NCBI RefSeq assembly: GCF_000341225.1
Contig: NZ_ANAC01000018.1
Location: 1-64,000, forward strand
Source: Nocardiopsis alba DSM 43377
GTDB taxonomy: Bacteria; Actinomycetota; Actinomycetes; Streptosporangiales; Streptosporangiaceae
Reading direction: 5' to 3'
Length of the DNA: 64,000 nt
Program-made: the position numbers and the translations under genes
The notes under the pieces: model-generated
Database searches by the model: none
What the model saw: the letters and a program-made list of their open reading frames with translations, nothing else
Told to the model about the DNA's origin: nothing
Shown: piece after piece, positions 23,577 through 33,002 of the stretch
Numbering within the stretch: the first letter of the stretch is position 1
Layout of the letters: every line of letters starts with the position of its first letter

Positions 23577-24652
23577 GCCCAGTGAACGACCTCCCCACCG
23601 CCCCGGACCCCTCCGAGGGCGCCCTGCTGTCGGTCCGCGGGGTCGACGTCGGTTACCGCACCGGACGTCGGAGCCACGTCACCGCGGTGCACGACGTCTC
23701 CTTCGACCTCCATCCGGGACAGTCGATGGCCCTGGTCGGAGAGTCCGGCTGTGGGAAGACCACCCTCGGACTCGGCCTGCTCCGTCTGCTCCCGCGCGCC
23801 GGTGTGGTCCCCAAGGGAGAGATCCTCTTCCGACGCAAGGACGGCACCCGAGTCGACGTGCGCACCCTGGAGAAGGAACGCCTGCGCCGCTTCCGCTGGA
23901 ACGAGGCGGCCATGGTCTTCCAAGGCGCCATGAACGCCTTCAACCCGGTGCTGCGGATCGAGGACCACTTCGTCGACACCTTCCGCGCCCACGAAGGGGG
24001 GAGACGACGGCCTCGCAAGGAGATCGTGGAACGCTCCGCCGAGCTCCTGGAGATGGTCCGCCTCGACCCCTCCCGGGTCCTGCGCAGCTTCCCCCACGAG
24101 CTCTCCGGCGGTATGCGTCAACGCAGCCTCATCGCCCTGGCCCTGGCGCTCGAACCGCAGCTGATCATCCTGGACGAGCCCACCACCGCCCTGGACCTGC
24201 TCACCCAGCGCTCCATCGTCGAACGCCTCGCGGAGCTGCGCGAGGAGCTGCGCTTCTCGATGATCTTCATCACCCACGACCTGGGACTGGCCGCGGAGCT
24301 CGCCGACCGCGTCGGCACGATGTACGCGGGACGCCTCATCGAGACCGGCACCACCGGCGACATCTTCTACCGCTCCCGCCACCCCTACACCACGGCGCTC
24401 ATCAACTCGGTCCCTCCGGTCGTGGGCGACCTCCACGTCCCCGAGTCGCTCCCCGGCGGGCCGCCCAGCCTGACCTCGCTTCCGCCCGGCTGCTCCTTCG
24501 CGCCGCGTTGTTCCCTCGCCATCGCCGACTGCACCACCGGTCGCCCCTCCCTGGACGTGCTCACCCCCCGGGGCGAGGGGCTGAGCCACGCCGCCGCCTG
24601 CCTGCGCGCCACCGACGCCGAACTCCACGCCGAGGGGGTCTCCCGTGATTGA
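23573..24652 (+). CDS. ABC transporter ATP-binding protein (OppD/DppD type)
   Basis: A 359-residue ATPase with Walker A GESGCGKTT, signature LSGGMRQR, Walker B LIILDEPTTALD and the switch His in FITHDLG. The C-terminal oligopeptide/dipeptide transporter extension contains PPGCSFAPRCSLAIADC, whose Cys cluster in this family can bind an Fe-S centre. The GTG overlaps the upstream stop (GTGA), and the gene overlaps the following ATPase gene by eight bases. It acts on the cytoplasmic face as half of a heterodimeric motor. Confidence 0.9.
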   Translation: MSPVNDLPTAPDPSEGALLSVRGVDVGYRTGRRSHVTAVHDVSFDLHPGQSMALVGESGCGKTTLGLGLLRLLPRAGVVPKGEILFRRKDGTRVDVRTLEKERLRRFRWNEAAMVFQGAMNAFNPVLRIEDHFVDTFRAHEGGRRRPRKEIVERSAELLEMVRLDPSRVLRSFPHELSGGMRQRSLIALALALEPQLIILDEPTTALDLLTQRSIVERLAELREELRFSMIFITHDLGLAAELADRVGTMYAGRLIETGTTGDIFYRSRHPYTTALINSVPPVVGDLHVPESLPGGPPSLTSLPPGCSFAPRCSLAIADCTTGRPSLDVLTPRGEGLSHAAACLRATDAELHAEGVSRD

Positions 24653-25724
24653 CCGCACCTTCGACTCCACGACCTCCCGGGCTCCGATCGACGGCCCTCC
24701 CGGCGCGGACCCGTCCGCGCGAGGGGCGGTCGAAGACCGGATCCGGGCCGAACCCCCGGTACTCGCGCTCAAGGGGGCTCGGCAGATCTTCAAGACGCCC
24801 CGGGGGGAGGTCCCGGCGGTGGCCGGGGTCGACCTCGAAGTGCGCCCCGGAGAGGTCCTGTGTCTCGTGGGCGAGTCCGGCTGCGGCAAGACCACCACGG
24901 CGCGCATGGCGGCCGCGCTCTCCGAGCCCACGTCGGGCTCGGTCCTGTACCGGGGCAAGGACGTGTCCGAGATGGACCGGAAGGAGCGGGCGGCCTTCCG
25001 CCGCTCCGTCCAGTACATCCACCAGGATCCCTACGCCTCCCTCAACCCGGTCCGCACCGTCTACTCCACGGTCTCCGCGGGCCTGCGCCGCCACAAGCTG
25101 GTCAAGGACGCCAAGGAGGCCCGACGCGCCACCATCGAGCTGCTCGAACGCGTCGACCTCACCCCGGCCGAGGACTACCTGGACAAGTACCCCCACCAGA
25201 TGTCCGGCGGTCAGCGTCAGCGCGTCGCCGTGGCCCGGGCCCTGGCGATGAACCCCGAGGTGATCATCGCCGACGAGTCCACGTCCATGCTGGACGTGTC
25301 CATCCGGGTCAGCCTCCTCAACACCCTGGGCAGGCTCCGCGACGAACTCGGTGTCGGCTTCCTGTTCATCACCCACGACCTCGCCGTGGCGAAGTACTTC
25401 GCCTGGCGCGGCGAGATCGCCGTCATGTACCTCGGCAAGGTCGTGGAACAGGGCGCCACCCCCAAGGTGGTCAACGATCCTCGACACCCCTACACCAAGG
25501 CGTTGATCTCCGCGGTCTGCGAACCCGACCCGGACCTGGCGCGGAACAAGGAACGGGTGCGGCTGCGCAGCGCCGACATCCCCGACCTCACCGACCTGCC
25601 TCCGGGTTGCGACTTCCATCCGCGTTGTCCGATCTACGTGGAGGGCGACTGCGACGCCGTACGGCCGCCGCTGGAGCGCGCCCACGATCGGTCGCTCGCC
25701 TGCCACGTCGTCACGAGGGAGTGA
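24645..25724 (+). CDS. ABC transporter ATP-binding protein (OppF/DppF type)
   Basis: A 359-residue second ATPase. Motifs are Walker A GESGCGKTT, signature MSGGQRQR, Walker B VIIADESTSMLD and the switch His in FITHDLA, plus the C-terminal PPGCDFHPRCPIYVEGDC cluster. Walker B has Ser in place of the usual Pro after DE (DEST rather than DEPT), seen in some family members. GAGGGGG is placed before the GTG inside the previous gene. It pairs with the ATPase at 23573 to drive import. Confidence 0.9.
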   Translation: MIDRTFDSTTSRAPIDGPPGADPSARGAVEDRIRAEPPVLALKGARQIFKTPRGEVPAVAGVDLEVRPGEVLCLVGESGCGKTTTARMAAALSEPTSGSVLYRGKDVSEMDRKERAAFRRSVQYIHQDPYASLNPVRTVYSTVSAGLRRHKLVKDAKEARRATIELLERVDLTPAEDYLDKYPHQMSGGQRQRVAVARALAMNPEVIIADESTSMLDVSIRVSLLNTLGRLRDELGVGFLFITHDLAVAKYFAWRGEIAVMYLGKVVEQGATPKVVNDPRHPYTKALISAVCEPDPDLARNKERVRLRSADIPDLTDLPPGCDFHPRCPIYVEGDCDAVRPPLERAHDRSLACHVVTRE

Positions 25725-25729
25725 GGGCG

Positions 25730-25921
25730 GTGTTGCTCCTCATCGGCCGTTTCGGCCTGTTCGTCGGGCTCTTCCTCGTCCTCGCCTGCACCCTCATGGC
25801 CGTGTTCACATCCCCCGGCACAGCCGAGTTCGTCATCAGCGTCGTCACGATCGGGATCGGCCTGGTCGTCCTCGCCCTCGGTCTGCTCGCCCTCCTTCTG
25901 GAAAGGAAGCGTCAAGAATGA
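25730..25921 (+). CDS. Small two-span membrane protein in the importer operon
   Basis: A 63-residue protein made of two hydrophobic helices (LLLIGRFGLFVGLFLVLACTL and VTIGIGLVVLALGLLALLL) joined by a short loop and ended by ERKRQE. GAGGGA lies nine bases before the GTG at 25730; another in-frame GTG at 25721 overlaps the upstream stop but is too close to that site. Its own stop overlaps the ATG of the binding-protein gene (ATGA). Tight coupling on both sides argues for a real gene. It may be an accessory subunit of the importer; no family is recognised. Confidence 0.65.
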   Translation: MLLLIGRFGLFVGLFLVLACTLMAVFTSPGTAEFVISVVTIGIGLVVLALGLLALLLERKRQE

Positions 25922-27729
25922 CCTCCTACCCCCCGCGCAACGCGATCCTTCAAGACCTGAGCAGGCGCCGCCTTCTCAAGGCCGTCGGCCTCGGCGCGGC
26001 CGGAGCGGCGGGCGCAGGGGCCCTCTCCGCCTGTTCCGCGGGCGGCGGTTCCACCTCCGGCGCCACACAGTTCACCGGGGTCTTCGACTTCGACCTCGAC
26101 TCCATGACGCGCAACGTCCACCGGGAGGACGGGGCGCTCCTGCTCAACTCCGTGTACAAGGACCTCTTCCTGTGCCCGGGCGGAGTCTTCAACTGGAGCA
26201 CCCACGAGTGGGACTATCTCCTGCTCGAAGGGCACGAGTGGGACGGCGACGACCTCATCGTCTCCCTGCGTTCCGGGCTGAAGTGGAGCGACGGCAGCGA
26301 CCTGAACGCGGACGACATGATCCGCAGCTACGCGATGCGCGTCCTGGAGGCCCCGCCGTGGGGCTTCGGCTTCCCCCAGGTCCAGGACCTGGAGAAGCTC
26401 GACGACCAGAGCGTGCGCGTGGGTTTCGAGAACCCCTTCCCCAACATCGAACGCAGCATCATCAAGCACCGTGTCGTCTCCAAGGTCACGTACGAGAACT
26501 TCGGCGAACGAGCCTTGGAGATGGTCAACGACGGTGTCCGTCAGGGCGACGACGAGCACGCCGAATGGAACTCCGAGTTCATCGAGTTCGACCCGGACGA
26601 GATCGTCTGTAGTGGCCCGTACATGTTCGACGAGGCGCAGATGTCGGATGCACGCATCACCCTGGTGCGCAATGAGAACGGCTACCAGGGGACCGAGGTC
26701 GAGTTCGACGAGGTCGTCATCCACAAGGGCGACAACCGCCAGTCGGCGCTCCTGGTGCAGCAGGGAGAGGTCGACTACTCCAGTCTCGCCCCCTCCGCGG
26801 CCGACCAGCAGGCCTTCCAGAGCGTGGAGGGTTTCCGCTGGATCGAGCACGCCGGTTACGACGGTGTCGGTCTGATGTTCAACCACAAGGCCAAGCCCGA
26901 GGTCCAGGACGTACGCGTGCGCAAGGCGCTCGCCTACATCCTCGACGGCGAGCAGATCGGTCAGGTCGCCCGAGGCGAGGCCTACAGCCGGGTCGAGTAC
27001 TACGCCGGTCTCGCGGACATCCAGGCCGAGGAGATCTTCACCTCGGAGGAGCTCGCGGACTTCGAGAACTTCGACCAGGACCATGACAAGGCCACGGAGC
27101 TGTTGGAGGAGGCCGGCTGGACCAAGGAGGACGGCAGGTGGTACCTCCCGGACGGTGAGGAGGCGAGTTTCGAGGTCATCGGTGTCGCGGGTTGGGGCGA
27201 CTTCGAACTGACCGCCACCCAGGTCGAGGAGGCGTGGAACGACTTCGGGATCAAGACCGAGGCCCGTAACGTGCCGGAGGACAACCCGTGGGGCATCTGG
27301 GGCGCGGGTGACTTCGAGGTCGCCGTCCGCCACTGGGGCAACCCCGAGCAGCCCGATTACTGGGGCGCCTTCCAGATGAACTTCCTGACGGAGAACGCGG
27401 GCACGGAGGACTCCCCGGGGCAGGGCTTCGACCTTCAGGTGGAGAGCCCGAGTCAGGGGGAGGTCGACCTCGCCGAGCTGGTGGACACCGCTCAGCGGGC
27501 CGAGAGCGACGAGGAGCAGATGGAGGCCCTGAAGGCGCTGTCCATCGTCTTCAACGAGCTGCTGCCCCGCATCCCGATCTGGACGTACAAGTACCTTTCG
27601 CCCGCGATCGAGGGCAAGCGGGTCGAGGAGTTCCCGGTGGACACCCCGACCTCGCAGAACGAGCAGTACCAGGACAACCACATCATCCTGGCGCTGATCC
27701 AGGGCGAGCTGAAGCCGGTCCGGGACTGA
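25918..27729 (+). CDS. Family 5 extracellular solute-binding lipoprotein
   Basis: The 603-residue protein has a twin-arginine signal (SRRRLLKAVGLG) ending in a lipobox, LSAC, so it is probably exported folded by Tat and lipid-anchored. The mature part is a SBP_bac_5 domain: LRSGLKWSDGSDLNADDMI, DVRVRKALAYILDGEQIG and the C-terminal ELLPRIPIWTYKYLSPA region. Family 5 binds peptides, nickel, opines or oligosaccharides. Many aromatic and acidic residues, plus the sugar-type operator upstream, leave oligosaccharide uptake as open as peptide uptake. Last gene of the operon, followed by a hairpin terminator. Confidence 0.9.
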   Translation: MTSYPPRNAILQDLSRRRLLKAVGLGAAGAAGAGALSACSAGGGSTSGATQFTGVFDFDLDSMTRNVHREDGALLLNSVYKDLFLCPGGVFNWSTHEWDYLLLEGHEWDGDDLIVSLRSGLKWSDGSDLNADDMIRSYAMRVLEAPPWGFGFPQVQDLEKLDDQSVRVGFENPFPNIERSIIKHRVVSKVTYENFGERALEMVNDGVRQGDDEHAEWNSEFIEFDPDEIVCSGPYMFDEAQMSDARITLVRNENGYQGTEVEFDEVVIHKGDNRQSALLVQQGEVDYSSLAPSAADQQAFQSVEGFRWIEHAGYDGVGLMFNHKAKPEVQDVRVRKALAYILDGEQIGQVARGEAYSRVEYYAGLADIQAEEIFTSEELADFENFDQDHDKATELLEEAGWTKEDGRWYLPDGEEASFEVIGVAGWGDFELTATQVEEAWNDFGIKTEARNVPEDNPWGIWGAGDFEVAVRHWGNPEQPDYWGAFQMNFLTENAGTEDSPGQGFDLQVESPSQGEVDLAELVDTAQRAESDEEQMEALKALSIVFNELLPRIPIWTYKYLSPAIEGKRVEEFPVDTPTSQNEQYQDNHIILALIQGELKPVRD

Positions 27730-27763
27730 CCGTGGACGGACGGCCCGGTCGGGGCCGGACGTC

Positions 27764-27789
27764 GGGGCGACCGTCGAGGCGGTCGCCCC
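27764..27789 (+). terminator. Terminator of the ABC importer operon
   Basis: GGGGCGACCG and CGGTCGCCCC form a perfect 10-bp stem with a six-base loop, followed by TTCGTCGTGTT, 35 bases after the operon's last stop. Confidence 0.7.
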
Positions 27790-27991
27790 TTCGTCGTGTT
27801 CGGGACGCATAACGTCGATTACGGTCCATAAGAATTTTGTTCTGTCGGAGACCGTTTATGCGCGTATGAGATGAATGTAGGTAGTCTCGTGTTCGTTGAG
27901 AGTGTGCATTGGCACGCGCATTTTCCCTTGCTCCATTTCGTCCCCTCGCCCCCGCCTCATCCCCCCGACCTTCGAAAGGAACCGGTGCACC

Positions 27992-29230
27992 ATGCCCAAG
28001 GACCTGTACGAACTCGGAGAGGTGCCGCCCCTGGGCCACGTGCCCGCGCGAATGCACGCCTTCACCATTCGGCGTGAGCGCTACGGCGAGCCGCGCGACG
28101 CCTTCGCCCACGAGATCGTCCCCGTACCCGAGCTGCGGCCCGGGCACGTGCTCATCTGGACGATGTCGGCCGGGATCAACTACAACAACATCTGGGCGGC
28201 CAAGGGGCACCCCGCCGACGTCATCGCCGCGCGGGAGAAGGCCGGAGAGACGGAGGACTACCACGTCGGCGGTTCCGACGGGGCCGGGGTGGTCTGGGCC
28301 GTCGGCGAGGGGGTCAGCGGGGTCGAGGTCGGCGACCACGTCATCATCGCCCCCGGGCAGTGGGACGAGACCGCGGACGACATCCGCATGGGCGGCGATC
28401 CCATCGCCTCCAAGACCATGCGGGTGTGGGGGTACGAGAACAACCACGGGTCCTTCGGGCAGTTCACCCTCGCCCGCGACGTCCAGCTCCATCGCAAGCC
28501 CGCCGACCTTCCCTGGGACGTCGCCGGAGGCTTCCTGGTCAGCGCCGCCACCTCCTACCGTCAGCTCTTCGGCTGGGAGCCCAACGTGGTCCGTCCCGGG
28601 GACCCCGTCCTGATCTGGGGCGGCGCGGGTGGTCTGGGCACCTCGGCGATCCAGTTGGCGAGCATGGTCGGAGGCAAGCCGGTCGCCGTGGTCTCCACGG
28701 AGGAGAAGGCGAAGGTGTGCCGTGAGCTCGGAGCCGTGGGCACCATCCTGCGCACCGAGTTCGACCACTGGGGCCGTGTCCCCGACGAGGGCGACATCCA
28801 GGCCTACTCCGAGTGGATGCGCGGTGTGCGCTCCTTCGGGAAGAGGTTCTGGGCCGAGCTCGGGGAGCGGCGCGCCCCCCGCATCGTGTTCGAGCACACC
28901 GGTGCCGACACCCTGCCCACCTCCCTGTACCTGTGCGACAACTCCGGCATGGTGGTGATCTGCGGGGCCACCTCGGGCTTCCAGGCCGACGTCGACCTCC
29001 GATTCCTCTGGATGCGCCTCAAGCGGCTCCAGGGCTCCCACTTCGCCTCGCCGGCCCAGTGCCGCATGGTCATCGATCTGGTCGAGAACGGGCGCCTCGA
29101 CCCCTGTGTGACCCGCGTCGTGGGCTTCCACGAGATCGGTGAGGCCCACCAGCTCCTGCGGGACAACAGGCAGCCTCCCGGCAACATGGCCGCTCTCGTC
29201 AACGCCGCACCGGGCCAGACCGGCCTGTAG
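27992..29230 (+). CDS. ccr: Crotonyl-CoA carboxylase/reductase-like enzyme
   Basis: The 412-residue MDR-fold protein matches crotonyl-CoA carboxylase/reductase, which reductively carboxylates enoyl-CoA to alkylmalonyl-CoA, for example ethylmalonyl-CoA. Seen motifs are INYNNIW, YHVGGSDGAGVVW, the cofactor loop WGGAGGLGTSAIQLA, RRAPRIVFEHTG and LWMRLKRLQGSHF. Of the four CO2-pocket residues described for the family (Asn, Phe, Glu, His), the Phe appears as Tyr148 while Glu149 and His350 are kept. It is shorter than the usual 445 residues. AAAGGA precedes the ATG at 27992. Standing 6.4 kb from the PKS genes on the same strand, it may supply their extender unit; it could also serve the ethylmalonyl-CoA pathway. 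Confidence 0.85.
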   Translation: MPKDLYELGEVPPLGHVPARMHAFTIRRERYGEPRDAFAHEIVPVPELRPGHVLIWTMSAGINYNNIWAAKGHPADVIAAREKAGETEDYHVGGSDGAGVVWAVGEGVSGVEVGDHVIIAPGQWDETADDIRMGGDPIASKTMRVWGYENNHGSFGQFTLARDVQLHRKPADLPWDVAGGFLVSAATSYRQLFGWEPNVVRPGDPVLIWGGAGGLGTSAIQLASMVGGKPVAVVSTEEKAKVCRELGAVGTILRTEFDHWGRVPDEGDIQAYSEWMRGVRSFGKRFWAELGERRAPRIVFEHTGADTLPTSLYLCDNSGMVVICGATSGFQADVDLRFLWMRLKRLQGSHFASPAQCRMVIDLVENGRLDPCVTRVVGFHEIGEAHQLLRDNRQPPGNMAALVNAAPGQTGL

Positions 29231-29332
29231 CGGATCGAGGGGGCGGGGCCGTCCTCGGGGGTGGAGGAAGACCCGGACGCGGGCCCGTCCGGGCCTCTCG
29301 CGGACCCGGTTCCTTGAGAGGATCGGGGTTTC

Positions 29333-29354
29333 GTCTCATCTTTCGAGATGAGGC
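29333..29354 (+). terminator. UUCG-loop hairpin after ccr
   Basis: CTCATCT-TTCG-AGATGAG, a 7-bp stem capped by a stable tetraloop and extendable by two pairs, lies about 100 bases after the ccr stop, with GATTTT a few bases later. Confidence 0.55.
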
Positions 29355-29901
29355 GGAAAGGATTTTCGAGGTGGGGGAGAGGGGTCTCCGGGAGGCCTTC
29401 GAGGAAGTGCCCAGGTAGGCGGGGTGCGGAGGTTCCTTGGGGGAGTTGGGAAAGAAGGGAAGGTGTTGGTGGTCACAAGGTGATGACTCTTGGCGAGAAC
29501 CGGACAAAATAGTGCAAATCGGACAAAAGGCTTCTGTTCGGGATGCTGATCCCACGCTGTTCGCGCACGTCACAAGGGTCTCGGGGGGTGCTTTTTCAGT
29601 GCTTCTTTGATTCTTCTGTCAAGGCGGGCGACCTTTGTTAGTCTGGCGAACCGAACGACGGTTCCCGGTGGAAGAGCAGGAATTGGGCGGAGTGCGTACT
29701 CTTGTCCTTCGGATCAGGGGTCCGGTCGCCGCTCGCGGCGACGGACGCCGAGGCCCCACCGAAACCGTCGAGGCGTTCCCCCGACGATCGGGACGCCTGG
29801 CCGCCAGGGACCGATCGTGGCCCCCGATGGCTTCCTCCCTGGTCAGGGCGGTGGTGCGGGGCCGCCGCCAATCCGCCCACCTGATTCGAGGAGACGAGAT
29901 T
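29355..29901. other. Intergenic region upstream of the conservon
   Basis: No gene is supported between ccr and the conservon. The stretch 29480-29640 is AT-richer than its surroundings and must contain the conservon promoter. It holds the direct repeat described at 29501-29528. Frames that stay open from 29635 have no ribosome site before 29902. Confidence 0.6.
29501..29528. promoter_or_regulatory. Direct repeat CGGACAAAA
   Basis: CGGACAAAA occurs at 29501-29509 and again at 29520-29528, a 19-base period close to two helical turns. Tandem sites on one face of the DNA suggest a cooperative regulator of the conservon operon. The regulator is unknown. Confidence 0.4.
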
Positions 29902-32440
29902 GTGGCACAGGCGCAGTCACCGCATGAGCGCGATGACCTCCCCCTGGCCAAGATGATGTCGACGGAGGATGGGCGTGGAGCCAGGCGTGAAGGAAGGTTC
30001 CGCCGGGCCATCTCCCGGATGGTCAAGTCCCAGGAACCCCCGTCACCGGAGACCGAGCAAGGACATCCCGTGCATAAGCCCGTGCATCCGCACTCGCACA
30101 GCCCCGACCGGAAGTCGGACGGCGAGGAGACATCCGCGACGGAGCCCCCCCACCGGACCCTTCTCCGCGTCCGCCGAGAACGGTTACCGCCCCACATCCC
30201 GGGTGAGCGTACCGAATCCCTACACGACCAGGCGGGTCGAGGTCGACGATGTCGACACCGGCGCCAATCCGGTCGGTCAGTGGCGCGGTGTCGGCCTCGA
30301 CGAGCCCGAACCACGCAGCAAGCCCACCCTCGCCACCACGGACACCATGACCGAGACGCCCTCCTCACCAGAGAGCACAGAGCGGCCCGAGGCCCCTGTG
30401 CCCCCCACGACCGAACAGCGGCCGACCCCCGGCCCGTCCGCGCCCCCGGTCGAACCCGCGCGGCTCCTCGCCGAGCCCGCGCAGCGAACGCAGCCCCAGC
30501 CCCACCACCAGCCCACGGAGGTCGCGATGCCCGAGGCCTCCGGCGCCCCTCGCCCCGAAGCGGACCGCCCGATCCCGCAGGGAGCCCCCGCGCCCTCGTC
30601 CTACGCGGGCCCGAGCGAGCCCGCGTACGACCCGCGCGGCCAAGAGCCGCCGGCGCACCACCCGCAGCAGCCGGCCCCTCAGGGCCCGCCGCCCGCCTAC
30701 GACCCCTACGCCCAGCAGGGTCACCCCTTCCAGGGGCACGTGCCCCCGGGCTACGGGCACCAGGGCCAGGGCTACCCGGCCCGGCACGAGCCGGCCCCCT
30801 ACCAGCCGCAGCGGCACGAGGGCCACGCCCCGCCCGCACACTACCCGTCGCCCTACCAGCAGAGGGTCGACTACCCGGTCGTGCCGCCCTATCCCGCGCC
30901 GCAGCCGGCCCCGTACCCGCACCCCCTGGTGGCCTACCAGAACGCCTACCCGGCCCCCTACCAGCCGCCCGGCTACGTCCTTCCGGGACAGCCGGTGGTC
31001 TACCCGGGTCAGTTCCACCCCTACGGCCAGCCCGTCCAGCACGTCATCGTGCTCAGCGCGGGCCAGCAGCCGCAGGTGATCACCGCGGAGTCGGCCGCCA
31101 CCCTCTTCGCCGAGCGGAGCGAGACCACGGCCTCCGAGGAGGTCGCCCAGAACAAGGCCCTGACCGGGTCGGAGTCGGTGGAGGAGTCCACCGACGAGTC
31201 CCGCGCGAAGACGGAGGAGGAGACGCCCTCCCCGAGCGCGGCCGAGGACACCGACTCCTCGACCGAGGTGGCTTCGGAGAAGGACGAGATCGCCAAGGCC
31301 AAGGCCGAGGTGGCCGAGGCCGTCTCCGAGGTGCTGCGCGACTCCAAGGGAGAGCTGCTCAACGAGGCGCTGGCCGGACTGGCCATGCGCGACCTCTCCC
31401 TGGTGGACGCCCTGCTGGAGATGGTCGAGTCCCTGGAGACCGACGCCCAGGACCCGGACCTGCTCGACAAGCTGTTCCAGATCGACAACTTCGCGACCCG
31501 TATGCGACGTAACGGGGAGAACCTCCTGGTGCTGACCGGGCACGACGGTGGAGAGTCCGACGCGCACGACGAGATCGTGCCCCTGCTCGACGTCGCACGC
31601 GCCGCGACCTCGGAGATCAAGGACTATCCCAGGGTCAGTCTGGGCAAGCTTCCGCAGACCTCCATCACCGGTCTGGCCGCCGACGACATCAGCCACCTGC
31701 TCGCCGAGCTCCTGGACAACGCCACCGCGAACTCCCCGGAGCACTCCCAGGTGGTGATCAGCGCCCAGGAGATGGACGACGGTCGCCTGATGATCATCGT
31801 CGAGGACGAGGGCGTGGGTATCCCCGAGGCCCAGCTGGTCGAGCTCAACAGCCGTCTGGACGGCGAGCCGGTCCTGGACGACGAGGTGCCCAAGCACATG
31901 GGTCTGTACGTGGCCAGCCGGATCGCGCAGAAGCACGGTCTGGAGACCCGCCTGGAGTCCCGCTCCTTCCGCGGCGTCAGCGCCTACACGATCATCCCCA
32001 AGGATCTGCTCCGCGTGGCCACGACGAGACAGCCCGGCCAGGCCCGGACCTCCACGACCCCGGCGACCAACACCCCCGCGAGCCGTACCGTTCCGCAGCA
32101 GCCCTCCTACGGAGGCGGCGCGAACGGGACCACCGGCAACGGCGCCGGCGGCAACAGCGGCCCCAAGGCCTCTCCGGCGGCCTCGGGCGGGAACTCCTCG
32201 GTCACCTCCGCGGGACTGCCCCGTCGTAGTGCCACACCACACGGTTCCCCGCTGCGGATGATGCCGCACCCCGGGGCCCTCTCCGACAACCCGCCGCCCC
32301 CGCCGAAGGGCCGGGAGGACACCCCTCCCAGGCTCACCGGCGAGGCCCGAGCCGAACAGATCCGCGACGAACTCGGCGACTTCCTCGACGGAGAACGGGC
32401 GGCCCTCGAAGGCAAGGACCTCGAGGACGGCAAGGAATGA
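29902..32440 (+). CDS. cvnA: Conservon histidine-kinase-like ATPase, apparent 5' frameshift
   Basis: The kinase-like ATPase of a cvnABCD conservon. The GHKL fold is clear: N-box ELLDNATANSP, G1 EDEGVGIPEAQL, G2 KHMGLYVASRIAQKHG. It is preceded by a helical region (LAGLAMRDLSLVDALLEM, then NFATRMRRNGENLLVLTG), as in other CvnA proteins. A very Pro/Tyr/Gln-rich segment of about 170 residues comes before that, and no transmembrane segment is seen. The ATPase frame is open from ATG 29969. The only good start (GTG 29902, GGAG eight bases before) is in another frame that codes well up to a run of seven C at 30145-30151. Removing one C joins the two into an 845-residue protein. Otherwise translation may begin at GTG 30203 without a ribosome site. 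Confidence 0.8.
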
Positions 32441-32528
32441 CCTTCAGACCCAAGGCCCACACACGTGTGTGCGGGCCCATGATTCCCCCAGCGAACACAC
32501 ACTCGGCCGAGGCAGGTAGAGCGCAAGC

Positions 32529-32954
32529 ATGACTGAACCCAACAACGACAGCGTCGAGAACTTCTCGTGGCTCATCGACCGCTTCGTCCGCGACGTGCGC
32601 GGTGTCGAGCATGCCGTGGTGGTCTCCTCCGACGGCCTGGTCCTCACCCACTCCAGCGACTTCCCCGAGGAGCACGCCGAGCAGCTCGCGGCGATCGCCA
32701 GCGGTCTGCACAGCCTCGCGGTGGGCGGGGCCGGACTGTTCCAGCGGGGCGAGTGCGAGCAGCTGCTGGTGCGTTTCAACCACGGCCATCTCTTCATCAT
32801 GGCCATCAATGACGGTTCCTGCATGGCGGTGCTGACCGCACCCGGTACGGAGCTGAAGATCGTCGGTTTCCAGATGGCCAAGCTCGTGGACAACGTCGCC
32901 CATGTGCTCACGCCGCAGCTGCGCTCGCAGCTGCGTGAGGTCATCCAGAACTGA
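32529..32954 (+). CDS. cvnB: Roadblock/LC7 domain protein of the conservon
   Basis: The 141-residue protein is a single roadblock/LC7 domain (FSWLIDRFVRDVRGVEHAVVVSSDGLVL through GSCMAVLTAPGTELKIVGFQM, split in the reading here). It is the usual CvnB, a partner that bridges the kinase-like ATPase and the small GTPase. It lies 88 bases after cvnA on the same strand. GCAGGTAGAG lies upstream of the ATG at 32529. Cytoplasmic; no enzymatic residues expected. Confidence 0.92.
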   Translation: MTEPNNDSVENFSWLIDRFVRDVRGVEHAVVVSSDGLVLTHSSDFPEEHAEQLAAIASGLHSLAVGGAGLFQRGECEQLLVRFNHGHLFIMAINDGSCMAVLTAPGTELKIVGFQMAKLVDNVAHVLTPQLRSQLREVIQN

Positions 32955-33002
32955 CGACGGTGTTTTCCGTAACGGTTCGGCAGGAATGAGGTTGCCTCGG
33001 CT

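Noticed and set aside
29635-31512. Single large plus-strand protein in the frame overlapping the kinase gene
   Set aside because: Only its 29902-30145 part codes well; beyond the C7 run it becomes Arg/Pro-rich noise while the other frame holds the kinase domains.
30365-32269. Open frame antisense to the conservon kinase gene
   Set aside because: Low-complexity Gly/Arg/Val translation and no start signal; the opposite strand encodes a recognisable GHKL ATPase.
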